This document shows positions 16,200 to 24,838 of a stretch of 64,000 nt of DNA, piece by piece (the first letter of the stretch is position 1; each line of letters opens with the position of its first letter). This stretch comes from Intestinicryptomonas porci (GTDB lineage Bacteria > Verrucomicrobiota > Verrucomicrobiia > Opitutales > Intestinicryptomonadaceae). A program made the position numbers and the translations under genes. Location of the stretch: contig NZ_JALBUT010000008.1 of NCBI RefSeq assembly GCF_033971905.1, positions 71,850 to 135,849 on the forward strand. The letters are read 5' to 3'. The notes below the pieces were generated by a model, which saw nothing but the letters and a program-made list of their open reading frames with translations, made no database searches and was not told the origin of the DNA.

Positions 16200-16275
16200 T
16201 GGCGGGAGAGGTGGGACTCGAACCCACGACCAACGGTTTAGAAAACCGCTGCTCTATCCACTGAGCTACACTCCC
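16200..16275 (-). tRNA. tRNA-Arg (anticodon UCU)
   Basis: 76 nt including an encoded CCA. It begins GGGAGTGTAGCTCAGTGG, has anticodon stem GCGGT/ACCGT with loop TTTCTAA (anticodon TCT, reads AGA and AGG), a T arm GTGGG-TTCGAGT-CCCAC and a 3' acceptor strand CTCTCCC, discriminator G. The sixth acceptor pair is a T-T mismatch; all other pairs form. Its promoter is at 16295-16322 and its terminator follows directly. Confidence 0.92.
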
Positions 16276-16294
16276 ATTTTTTTTAAAGATTTCT

Positions 16295-16322
16295 TTTATA
16301 CCCTCTTTTTTTCTTCTATCAA
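16295..16322 (-). promoter_or_regulatory. Promoter of tRNA-Arg
   Basis: Minus-strand TTGATA (16317-16322), 16-bp purine-rich spacer, TATAAA (16295-16300), about 20 bp before the tRNA 5' end. Confidence 0.6.
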
Positions 16323-16459
16323 GAAAATTTTTTAATCTCGCGCTATTTCGTTTCCTTATTTTTTGCTTTTATCAAACCGTTTTTTTAAGATTGTTCTTTG
16401 CGGAAATTTTTACAGAATATTTATTTATGGTGTATGGCAATTTAAATTGGTTTAATGCA

Positions 16460-18016
16460 ATGGCGGTTTTTAGGTTTTTGCTTGTTATGTTTGCAAGCTT
16501 GTTTATGTTGCCGGTGTTTGCGAAAGCCGTTGTGAAAGAAGGCATGCGCGAGGTTTTGCAGTCGGTTTTAAATTCGGGGGAGGATTTGGTTTTGGAGCCG
16601 AACGTGGTTTATGAGCTTGACGGTGCGTTGAATTTCAAAAAAGAAAATCAAAAGCTTTACACAAAAGGCGCGAAAAATCCTTCGGAGTATGCCGTGTTGA
16701 GGCTTGTTTCGGATGTTCAGTCGCGGCTTTTAAACGGATTGGGCGTGCGGGGAGTTGTCGTTAAAAATGTTGTTTTCGACGGTTCGAAGTATTCCGAAAA
16801 CAGGAAGGTTGGAATTCGCGATAGTTTGGTGCAGATGGGAGGTCGCGGCGGCGACAATCAGGTTGTTCAAAACTGTGTGTTTTTAAATTCCAGGGGGTGG
16901 TCGATGTTGCACGTTTTCGAGCCTGCCAAGAACATTGGCATCTTTGACAATTTTTTCTTTTCGTCGGGCGCGGATTGCCGCGGGTCGGGGGCGCATGCGG
17001 GAGAGTTTTTGCCTGTTTGGGGCGACGGAATTTCGCTTGCCTCGAAAAACTCCAAAGTCGAGGGTAACATAATCATAGATCCCACTGATGTCGGCATTGT
17101 GGTTTTTTGCGCGTCGGGTTCTTTGGTTAAAAGAAATGCTGTCGCCGCCGTTTCGCGGGAGGCTTTGGGCGGGATAAACATGGTTGACGCGGTTAAACAT
17201 TATTTGATTTCCGACAAAAAATATGATTACCGAGGTGTTTGCGTCAGGGAAAATTTTGTGGAGGCGTTGGGGGCGCGCGTTCATATCGCGTATCCGATAG
17301 GAAAGCACATTTGGGGACCGGGCAAGAATGCGGGGAAGTCGGGCATAGTCCTGGTTGGCGGGGAGCTTTTGGAAAACGAGATGTCGGGCAAGTGCATGGG
17401 TTATGGCATTGCGGTTTCGGGGGCTGAAAATTTCATTGTAAAGGGAAATGTTTCAACTGCCAAATATTCGCGCATTGGAGACGGCTTGCGCTATAAACTT
17501 CCCGATGGTCCGTGCGCTTTCATATATGATTTTGAAACTGTCAAAGGCTGTGAATTGCAGCCTGAATTCAAGAAAAGCGTTTCGCATATCATTCATTTGC
17601 TTGCGTGCAATTTTGGTAAGAAGCGCGAAGATTTGGGCGGATTCAGAATGTACGGCTATGGAGATTTTGAGGCGGAGGGCGCGATAGAAACCGCGTATCT
17701 TGAAATGCTTTGCCGCGAGCCTTCCCTTTCTGAATTTGAATACTGGAAGGCCAAAATAAACGATGAACGGCTTTCAGCCGACGCAATCCGTTTAGAGCTT
17801 TTGAAGTCGGGCGAATTCAAGAAGCTTTTTGGCGATGTAAAGCCTTGCGATTTGCATTGTTTCAGGGCGGCGGTTTGGCTTAATTCGTTCTCGGAGTTGT
17901 CCGCAAAAAAAGAATGGGCTTTGGCAGACGCAAAAGACAGGATGAATATGCTTTGGCGCAGTGTTTCGGGCAGGGCAGACGGCGCAAAAAAAGGCGCGCA
18001 AAAACGCGCGCCATGA
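16460..18016 (+). CDS. Secreted right-handed beta-helix protein with DUF4214-like tail
   Basis: 518 residues from the ATG at 16460, which gives a clean signal peptide (MAVFRFLLVMFASLFMLPVF, then AKA). In-frame ATGs at 16427 and 16391 would add a short tail before it. The body looks like a parallel beta-helix of the pectate-lyase/periplasmic copper-binding NosD type: LNGLGVRGVVVKNVVFDGSK, NSKVEGNIIIDPTDVGIVVF, GENFIVKGNV-like turns. The last ~100 residues contain AYLEMLCREPSLSEFEYWKA, resembling the DUF4214 helical module. No catalytic residues can be assigned, so polysaccharide binding or cleavage at the surface is only an inference. The final codons contain the terminator of the convergent trpB2. 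Confidence 0.7.
   Translation: MAVFRFLLVMFASLFMLPVFAKAVVKEGMREVLQSVLNSGEDLVLEPNVVYELDGALNFKKENQKLYTKGAKNPSEYAVLRLVSDVQSRLLNGLGVRGVVVKNVVFDGSKYSENRKVGIRDSLVQMGGRGGDNQVVQNCVFLNSRGWSMLHVFEPAKNIGIFDNFFFSSGADCRGSGAHAGEFLPVWGDGISLASKNSKVEGNIIIDPTDVGIVVFCASGSLVKRNAVAAVSREALGGINMVDAVKHYLISDKKYDYRGVCVRENFVEALGARVHIAYPIGKHIWGPGKNAGKSGIVLVGGELLENEMSGKCMGYGIAVSGAENFIVKGNVSTAKYSRIGDGLRYKLPDGPCAFIYDFETVKGCELQPEFKKSVSHIIHLLACNFGKKREDLGGFRMYGYGDFEAEGAIETAYLEMLCREPSLSEFEYWKAKINDERLSADAIRLELLKSGEFKKLFGDVKPCDLHCFRAAVWLNSFSELSAKKEWALADAKDRMNMLWRSVSGRADGAKKGAQKRAP
17985..18012 (-). terminator. Terminator of trpB2 inside the neighbouring gene
   Basis: On the minus strand GGCGCGC/GCGCGCC with a short T-rich loop is followed by eight T. 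It sits in the last codons of the convergent beta-helix gene. Confidence 0.75.
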
Positions 18017-18029
18017 AAATTTGCATTTA

Positions 18030-19397
18030 TCAGCCGACTTTCGGCAGGCGAGAGAGGCTTTCCTGCAATTCCGCGTCCGTCGGGATATAGTCGGTCATTT
18101 GGCGGTCGTTGTACTTTTGGTAGGCATACATGTCGAAATATCCCGTGCCTGTCAAGCCGAAGAGGATTGTTTTTGCTTCGCCCGTTTCTTTGCATTTCAA
18201 GGCTTCGTCCATTGCCGCTTTGATTGCGTGGCTGCTTTCGGGAGCCGGCAAAGTTCCTTCAACTCTCGCGAACTTAACGGCGGCTTCAAACACTGAAGTC
18301 TGGTCAACGGAAACTGCTTCCAACAGCTTGTCGTCGTAAAGCTGGGACAATATCGGGCTCATTCCGTGGTAGCGCAATCCGCCCGCGTGGTTTGCAGACG
18401 GCATAAATTCAGCACCGAGCGTGTACATTTTGGAAAGCGGGCAGACCATGCCCGTGTCGCAATAGTCATATGCAAATTTGCCGCGCGTAAGGCTTGGGCA
18501 TGATGCCGGCTCTACTGCGATAAATCTGTAATCGGCTTCACCCCTTAATTTTTCGCCCATAAACGGCGCAATCAATCCGCCGAGGTTTGAACCGCCGCCC
18601 GCGCATCCGATTATTATGTCGGGCTTTATGCCGTATTTTTCAAGCGCGATTTTCGATTCAAGCCCAATTATCGACTGGTGCAGCATAACCTGGTTTAGCA
18701 CCGAGCCCAAAACATAGCGGTAGCCGTCGGTGTTTGTTGCGGCTTCCACCGCTTCCGAAATCGCGCAACCGAGGCTTCCCGAAGTGTTGGGATGTTCCGA
18801 CAAAATTTTCCTGCCGACCTGCGTGGTGTCTGAGGGCGAAGGCGTTACCGACGCTCCGTAAGTGCGCATTACTTCTCTTCTGAATGGTTTTTGCTCGTAT
18901 GAGCACTTAACCATGTAAACTCTGCAGTCCAGCCCGAAAAATCCGCAAGCCATTGAAAGGGCAGTTCCCCACTGTCCCGCGCCCGTTTCGGTTGTCACGC
19001 CTTTCAGCCCCTGCTTTTTCGCGTAATAGGCTTGCGCGATTGCGGAATTGAGCTTATGGCTTCCCGAGGTGTTGTTGCCTTCAAATTTATAGTAAATTTT
19101 TGCGGGAGTTTTCAGCTCCTTTTCTAAAAAGTATGCTCTGATTAGCGGGGACGGGCGGTACATTTTATAGAAATCCAAAATTTCCGAGGGGATTTCCGTA
19201 TATTGGTTTGTGTTGTCGAGTTCCTGCTTTACAAGCTCGCCGCAGAAGACTGCTTCGAGTTCGCCTGCCGTCATGGGCTTTAATGTTTGCGGGTTCAAAA
19301 GCGGGGCGGGCTTTTTTTTCATGTCCGCGCGCACGTTATACCACGCATTAGGCATTTCTTTTTCGTTTAAATAAATTTTGTATGGAATTTCGCTCAT
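18030..19397 (-). CDS. trpB: Tryptophan synthase beta chain, TrpB2 type
   Basis: 455 residues, longer than ordinary TrpB (about 400) and like the TrpB2 class (COG1350). PLP-dependent; the lysine that forms the Schiff base is in NNTSGSHKLNSAIAQA and the phosphate loop is GCAGGGSNLGG. TrpB2 proteins condense indole or indole released by TrpA with serine to tryptophan, and often stand alone as indole-salvage enzymes. No trpA or other trp gene is next to it, which fits the salvage interpretation. N-terminal KIYLNEKEMPNAWYNVRAD is typical of the class. Its terminator lies within the convergent neighbour. Confidence 0.92.
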   Translation of the reverse strand: MSEIPYKIYLNEKEMPNAWYNVRADMKKKPAPLLNPQTLKPMTAGELEAVFCGELVKQELDNTNQYTEIPSEILDFYKMYRPSPLIRAYFLEKELKTPAKIYYKFEGNNTSGSHKLNSAIAQAYYAKKQGLKGVTTETGAGQWGTALSMACGFFGLDCRVYMVKCSYEQKPFRREVMRTYGASVTPSPSDTTQVGRKILSEHPNTSGSLGCAISEAVEAATNTDGYRYVLGSVLNQVMLHQSIIGLESKIALEKYGIKPDIIIGCAGGGSNLGGLIAPFMGEKLRGEADYRFIAVEPASCPSLTRGKFAYDYCDTGMVCPLSKMYTLGAEFMPSANHAGGLRYHGMSPILSQLYDDKLLEAVSVDQTSVFEAAVKFARVEGTLPAPESSHAIKAAMDEALKCKETGEAKTILFGLTGTGYFDMYAYQKYNDRQMTDYIPTDAELQESLSRLPKVG

Positions 19398-19478
19398 GGA
19401 TATTTTTTTAATGATTGACCGCAGTCTTACTCAAAACTGTCTCTTTTTCAAATACAAAATTTTGCGCGGGGGCGTCTT

Positions 19479-20186
19479 TTAATTTTCAACGACCGGCAAA
19501 ATCTGTTTTGTGTCAAGCGGAATGCTTTCTGATTTCGGAATGTTGGTTGAGAACACATAGAGTATCGCGCGCTCCGATTCGGTTCCGCCGAGCATTCTTT
19601 GAATCATGAGCTTTGGCTTTTTTCTTGTGTCTAATATTGAAATAAGCCCCATTTTGTATTTTCCCCTCATCGGGAAGTCCGCTTTCCAAATTTCAAACGA
19701 ATTCAAAAAATGCAGCTTGTTTTTGTATGTTGCCCCAATCTTGTAAGGGGACAGATTTATTATTGCGGAGGAGCCGATTGGTATGTTTTCAAAAGAAATG
19801 TCGGCAACTTTGGTTTCGAGTTTTTCTTTTTCGGGGATAATTCCCAATACAAGGCTGTTTGATGAGGCGTTGAAAGTTGCCGCCTTTTCAAAATATTCCT
19901 TACCGTCTTCGAGCTTCCTGTAAAAAAGGTTTATCTTTTTGTTTTTTGCGACGGTGTATTTTTCTCCAAGCTGTTGTTTGGGCGCGAAATGAACGCGCGC
20001 ATAGTATTCTCCGACTTGCGCGTAAAGGGCGGGCTGTGAATTTTCTTCCCCGAGCCAAATCAAATGAAATGCGGTTGTGTTTACGTTTGGTTTTGGCCAG
20101 GAATAATTTTCCAATACTCTGCTTTTTTCTGCCGATAAACAAAGCAGCGGCAATGTTGTCAAGATGGCAAGTAGCAATTTTTTCAT
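19479..20186 (-). CDS. Secreted protein of unknown function
   Basis: 235 residues with a signal peptide MKKLLLAILTTLPLLCLSA. The mature part is moderately charged with several beta-strand-like stretches (FHLIWLGEENSQPALYAQVG, NIPIGSSAIINLSPYKIG). I do not recognise a family. It is divergent from the giant Verru_Chthon protein A gene at 20255, with only 68 bp between the starts, so the two may share a control region. Periplasmic location is likely. Confidence 0.6.
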   Translation of the reverse strand: MKKLLLAILTTLPLLCLSAEKSRVLENYSWPKPNVNTTAFHLIWLGEENSQPALYAQVGEYYARVHFAPKQQLGEKYTVAKNKKINLFYRKLEDGKEYFEKAATFNASSNSLVLGIIPEKEKLETKVADISFENIPIGSSAIINLSPYKIGATYKNKLHFLNSFEIWKADFPMRGKYKMGLISILDTRKKPKLMIQRMLGGTESERAILYVFSTNIPKSESIPLDTKQILPVVEN

Positions 20187-20254
20187 TGATTTATTATATA
20201 AATATGTATTTACTATACATTAAATAAATTTTTACTACCATACCAATTACTATC

Positions 20255-23200
20255 ATGCAATATAAAAACGTTAGAAAGCGCAAGGCGTTTGCGCTTGTGC
20301 TTGCCATAGGCGCGATGGCGTTTATGGTTTTGCTCACTCTTACGCTTTCGGCGATAATAAGTTCAAAATTGCGCATTTTAAACGCCCAAAAAGAACAGCG
20401 CATGGCGCGCGCAAATGCCCTCCTTGGATTGAGCGCGGCGGTTTCAAGTTTGCAGAAGTCTCTCGGCCCCGACATGGCAGTTTCAGCTCCTGCCACGATT
20501 TTGGACGCCGATCCCGACACAGTTAAAATAGACGATGTCCGCTCTCCGTTTTTGGTGGGGGCTTTCAAGGTAAACAGGGGCGATGAATTTTCCACTCCGC
20601 TTGAGTTGCAGGAAAAAAACAGGGAGTATGCCGACAGGCTGAAAAACAGGGAGTCTGTTTTTGATTTAAACGCGGTAAGCTGGCTTGTTTCGAGCAATGC
20701 GCCTGTTAGAAATCCCGCAACGCAGTCTTTGCGCGAACTTAACGGCGAGGTCGTGAAGCTTGCGGAATACAAGCAGCTTGAAGAGTATCCGAGCGACTTT
20801 GGAGGATTTGTGGAAGCCTCTTCGAAGTTGGGGGAAGTAGAGGTTTTGGCGGGAAAAATTCCGCTTAAAAACGGCTCTTACGCCTGGTGGGTGAGCGACG
20901 AGAGCGTCAAGGCGAAGATAAATCTGACACGTCCCGACACCTATCTTGACGGCGAGGACATGGGAGATGCCGCGTCTTTTTCCGCTCCCGCAGATGCGAG
21001 GATTGCGCAAATTTCAAATTTGGATTTCTTGGAAAGCCTTTCGAGATTGCAGCTTAATCCGTTTTTGCCGTCCTTTTCCAAAGAATCCGCCTTGGCTCTT
21101 AGAAAAATCAGCTCTTTGGACGAATTTTCAATTCTCGATTCAAGCCTGAAGGATTGGGCAAAGGACAACAAGGGCGACTATACGGCGGTATCCGCAGGCT
21201 TGCCCGTTGACGTTGCAAACGGCAGGCTTAAAGAGGATCTTACCGTATATTTGCAGACGGGAAAAGGGCTTAACGATTCCGACCCGATAATACGCGGAAG
21301 CGGAGATTCCGACCCCGACTATACGGGCGTCGATTTCGGGATTTCAGACTATTCGCAAAATATGCCGCGAATGGGGCTTTTGAAAGGCTTTGCAAATTTG
21401 GTTTCGGACGGCGAAAACGGGCGCACCCCGAAGTTTGAAACCGCAGTTGAGCCTCTCGGGCACAAATCAACCCCGTCGGAGGTTCAGCACGGTATTTTCC
21501 CCGTGGTTTCCGCCATAACATACCACTTCCAGCTTTTTTACGACAACAATTTGTCAACCGACAACAACATAAATTTATACCTCATGTTCTATCCGCGCGT
21601 CCGAATTTGGAATCCGCACAGCGTGAGGCTTGAAAGGTCCGACTATATTTTAAAAATCGGCTTGCCGTACACCATACAGGTGTTCGCCGCCGAAAGCCTC
21701 GTTAACGGAAGCAGCAACCGAAGAATAGGAGCGTTGATTGCCCGCGGCGACACAGAACGCTATTTGGTTGATCCTCAAAATGCGGAAACTGCATATTATT
21801 ATAATCCGTATGCCGTTTTCAGCGCAGGCTCGTCTTACGGAACTTTTGAAAAGCATTTTACAGACGTTTTGAAAAACAGAATGTTAAAGAGAGGAAAGGG
21901 CGTCAGAAGCGGCGGCAATTTAAAAGACGAGGGAATGCCCGCCATCTCGCTTGGCATTAAAGATCTCGCGTTAAACCCGGGCGAAAATGTCGAGCTTACC
22001 ATTCAGAAAACCGCGGAGTTTCGCGATTCCTCGTTCGGCAATGCCGACGGCATGGTGCGTTCGACAAACATAAATTCGCTTCCGTTGCTTGAGCCCGGAG
22101 TTGTGGCGCACCCGAGCGCGCGCACCATCGAGGCAAACAAGGGGGGGGCGTATTTTCCCGTAAATTCTGGGGCGAGGGTTTCCACAACCATTTCAAAGCA
22201 AAGCCTTTCTTCCGTTTGGGACAGCGATCCTTTCAGCATCTTAAAGCCGAGCGTGTTGCAGGCTTCAAAGCTTAAAACTCTCCACGCGAACTGGAGGGTT
22301 GTCCCGTCGTATTTTTTAAACAACGTAAGGGAGCAGGAGAAAACGAAATTCCCTCCGCGCCCAAGCTGTGAATTGTGGCGGGTTTCGGGCAAGAACGCTC
22401 CCGAGTTTTTGACTTCGATGGATTTTACCGCGTTAAACGAGGGTGGAAATCCGAATACCGCAAACGGCAAGGGCTTCTTTAATGACTACTGGTTTGTAGA
22501 GGGGCAGAACGAGCATAATTCAGTATTCATGCCTTACCGCTTTTCGACGGTTATCGGTTGGGACAATTCAATAATGAAAGAGTGGACAGGCTCTTCAGCG
22601 TACAGGGGATATTTCAGATACGGGGCGTTGGCGCAGCCTTCAAATTGCGGCTGGTATCAAATTGCATGCTCGATAGGCTACGGGCTTGCGGGCTACTTTC
22701 AAGATAGCGGAATTTACCAATGGGAAAACGGGGCGATGCCCGATTGCATATTGCCGAGAATTCCGAAAAAAAGCGAGCTTGTCGGCGGGGCTTTGGGAGT
22801 CAACACTTTTAATAACGGGACTTCTTTTGTATCGAATGTGGAAGCCAACACTGCTTTGGGTGTCGCGCCATACTACAATTTAAGCAGCGGTTCGAACAAG
22901 CCTTTCGGAATGCTGAAAGAGGGAAACTCCATCACTTATGACGACGCCCACAACGCAAAAAATTCCGACAAAAAAGAAAGTATTTTGATGATTTCCCATT
23001 CATGGGCGATGTGTTCTTATTCCGCGCCGAAGGGCTGGGGCGGAATATACAATTCTTCAAGAGTGTGGCCGTGGCCGATGCTTTCAAACTTCATGCGAGA
23101 TAGCGGCGAGGCGTGCCGCGTTTACAAGCCGCACGGAATGGTTGCGCCTCTTGTCTGCCTGCAAAGCGACCCTCCGCGGAAATCGCTTTTGAGCGAAACT

Positions 23201-24679
23201 CACTTTGAAATTTCAAGCGGCACTTGGAACAGCTACAATCTCATTGACGAGAACGGAAAAATACCGAATAGCAGTGCGGTAAGGGGAAGCATGGACTGGA
23301 TTTCAAATTATAGAAACACGGGCGACAGGTACTCTTCTTCCGACAGATACACTGCTCCCGTTTTGATGGACTGCAAAATTTCGGGCAGTTCTTTGAACAA
23401 TACAGACTGGGCGTTGGTAATTCCGATATTCGATTATCCGCGCAACAAAGACGACATGATGAGCCTTGCCGCATTTTCAAACGCAAATCTTTCAATGTTT
23501 GTCTGGCAGCCGACTTTCGCCTTTGCCGAAGGCTTTGCAAATCCGTTCGTAAGGCGCGACGCGGTCATAAACAAAGCTGACAGCGTTCTTCACGAAAACG
23601 AGCTCATAGACATATCTTACCTTCTAAACGCTTCTGTTTGGGACAGGTTTTTCCTTTCGACTTTCCCGCAAAAGAACGCCCCGTCTGTCATAGAGGCGGG
23701 AATGCGCCTTCCCAACACCCGCAATTTTTTGGCGTCTGTGCCCGAAGACAAATCCGAGCTGTACGGCTCGGAGGACGCTCTTAAAAACGCCGCGAGATTT
23801 ATTGCGGTTGACGGCGCGTTCAACGTAAATTCAACTTCGTACGAGGCGTGGAGGGCACTGCTTGGCGGGCTTTTGGGAACTCAAAAAAAATCTGTCCTTG
23901 AAGGCGATTATCCAAAGTCGGTAAATTCTTCCAATCCCGACGAATATTACATGCCGAATCCCGGCAACCTAAATCCGCTCTTGTCTCCGCAAGATGAAAC
24001 TTTCAACTTCGGATTTAGAGACGCACAGGCAGGGCGCAACATCAGCAAGTCCGACATCGACCGCCTTGCGCGCGAGATTGTCGCCGAAGTCAAGCGCAGG
24101 GCGCCGTTTTTCAGCCTTGCCGACTTTGTGAACCGCCGCCTTATCCCGTATTCACAGGCAAAGTCCGACGAGAGTTTGAATTACCAGTCGCTCATGGGAA
24201 CCATATCCGCCGCAATCGACCGTCTGGAAAACGATGACTTAAATTCAAACAAAAAGGGTACTTTTTACACCGATTTCAATTACCAAAAAAGAGAAGCCCT
24301 CACATCTCTTACAAATGTGAACAAGGTTTTTAAGGAGTACGAAAACAGCGAGGAGTTTGCGGAAAATTCATTCAGCACCGTTTTGGGCAAGAAATACCAG
24401 CGTTTCATGGGGCTTCCCGGCGCGGTTTTGAAGCAGTCGCAAATTTTAAACGCGATAGGCCCCATCATAACGGCGAGAGGGGACACTTTCACTGTCAGGG
24501 CGTTTGGCGAATACAAAAACCCGATGTCCGACTCTTCCGCAAAAATGTATTGCGAGGCCGTTGTCCAGCGTTCGGTCGAACCCGTTGAAAGCGGCGACGA
24601 CAAGCTTTCCCCCCATGGGGCTTTCGGGCGCAAATTCAAAATCGTTTCATTCAGGTGGCTTTCCCCGAGCGAGTTGTAA
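20255..24679 (+). CDS. Verru_Chthon cassette protein A
   Basis: 1474 residues. The N-terminus has a short basic leader and a pilin-like hydrophobic stretch (RKRKAFALVLAIGAMAFMVL) followed by SKLRILNAQKEQRMARANAL, the layout of the TIGR02600 family known from Verrucomicrobia. The rest is a large extracytoplasmic region with many aromatic residues and no enzyme motif I can name; the C-terminal part repeats the pattern of GspK-like minor pseudopilins (AREIVAEVKRRAPFFSLADF, then FTVRAFGE). In described genomes it occurs with proteins B, C and D; none is adjacent here. Likely part of a type IV pilus- or type II secretion-like assembly in the envelope. Function unproven. Confidence 0.8.
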   Translation: MQYKNVRKRKAFALVLAIGAMAFMVLLTLTLSAIISSKLRILNAQKEQRMARANALLGLSAAVSSLQKSLGPDMAVSAPATILDADPDTVKIDDVRSPFLVGAFKVNRGDEFSTPLELQEKNREYADRLKNRESVFDLNAVSWLVSSNAPVRNPATQSLRELNGEVVKLAEYKQLEEYPSDFGGFVEASSKLGEVEVLAGKIPLKNGSYAWWVSDESVKAKINLTRPDTYLDGEDMGDAASFSAPADARIAQISNLDFLESLSRLQLNPFLPSFSKESALALRKISSLDEFSILDSSLKDWAKDNKGDYTAVSAGLPVDVANGRLKEDLTVYLQTGKGLNDSDPIIRGSGDSDPDYTGVDFGISDYSQNMPRMGLLKGFANLVSDGENGRTPKFETAVEPLGHKSTPSEVQHGIFPVVSAITYHFQLFYDNNLSTDNNINLYLMFYPRVRIWNPHSVRLERSDYILKIGLPYTIQVFAAESLVNGSSNRRIGALIARGDTERYLVDPQNAETAYYYNPYAVFSAGSSYGTFEKHFTDVLKNRMLKRGKGVRSGGNLKDEGMPAISLGIKDLALNPGENVELTIQKTAEFRDSSFGNADGMVRSTNINSLPLLEPGVVAHPSARTIEANKGGAYFPVNSGARVSTTISKQSLSSVWDSDPFSILKPSVLQASKLKTLHANWRVVPSYFLNNVREQEKTKFPPRPSCELWRVSGKNAPEFLTSMDFTALNEGGNPNTANGKGFFNDYWFVEGQNEHNSVFMPYRFSTVIGWDNSIMKEWTGSSAYRGYFRYGALAQPSNCGWYQIACSIGYGLAGYFQDSGIYQWENGAMPDCILPRIPKKSELVGGALGVNTFNNGTSFVSNVEANTALGVAPYYNLSSGSNKPFGMLKEGNSITYDDAHNAKNSDKKESILMISHSWAMCSYSAPKGWGGIYNSSRVWPWPMLSNFMRDSGEACRVYKPHGMVAPLVCLQSDPPRKSLLSETHFEISSGTWNSYNLIDENGKIPNSSAVRGSMDWISNYRNTGDRYSSSDRYTAPVLMDCKISGSSLNNTDWALVIPIFDYPRNKDDMMSLAAFSNANLSMFVWQPTFAFAEGFANPFVRRDAVINKADSVLHENELIDISYLLNASVWDRFFLSTFPQKNAPSVIEAGMRLPNTRNFLASVPEDKSELYGSEDALKNAARFIAVDGAFNVNSTSYEAWRALLGGLLGTQKKSVLEGDYPKSVNSSNPDEYYMPNPGNLNPLLSPQDETFNFGFRDAQAGRNISKSDIDRLAREIVAEVKRRAPFFSLADFVNRRLIPYSQAKSDESLNYQSLMGTISAAIDRLENDDLNSNKKGTFYTDFNYQKREALTSLTNVNKVFKEYENSEEFAENSFSTVLGKKYQRFMGLPGAVLKQSQILNAIGPIITARGDTFTVRAFGEYKNPMSDSSAKMYCEAVVQRSVEPVESGDDKLSPHGAFGRKFKIVSFRWLSPSEL

Positions 24680-24838
24680 AAAGCTTTTTATTCCGCCTTT
24701 TTTGACGATGATGCAAATAAGAAATTTCATTTCCGAGACATTCGATTTTATTGCGCGTTTCGGCATTTGGGAATTTTATTTTTATATTGAACATTCTTTT
24801 TTTGGTGTCATCTTAAAATAGAGAAAACAAGGTGTTTT

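Noticed and set aside
16132..16335. 67-residue ORF with GGRGGTRTHDQRFRKPLLYPLS
   Set aside because: It is the antisense translation of tRNA-Arg, a well-known spurious protein call.
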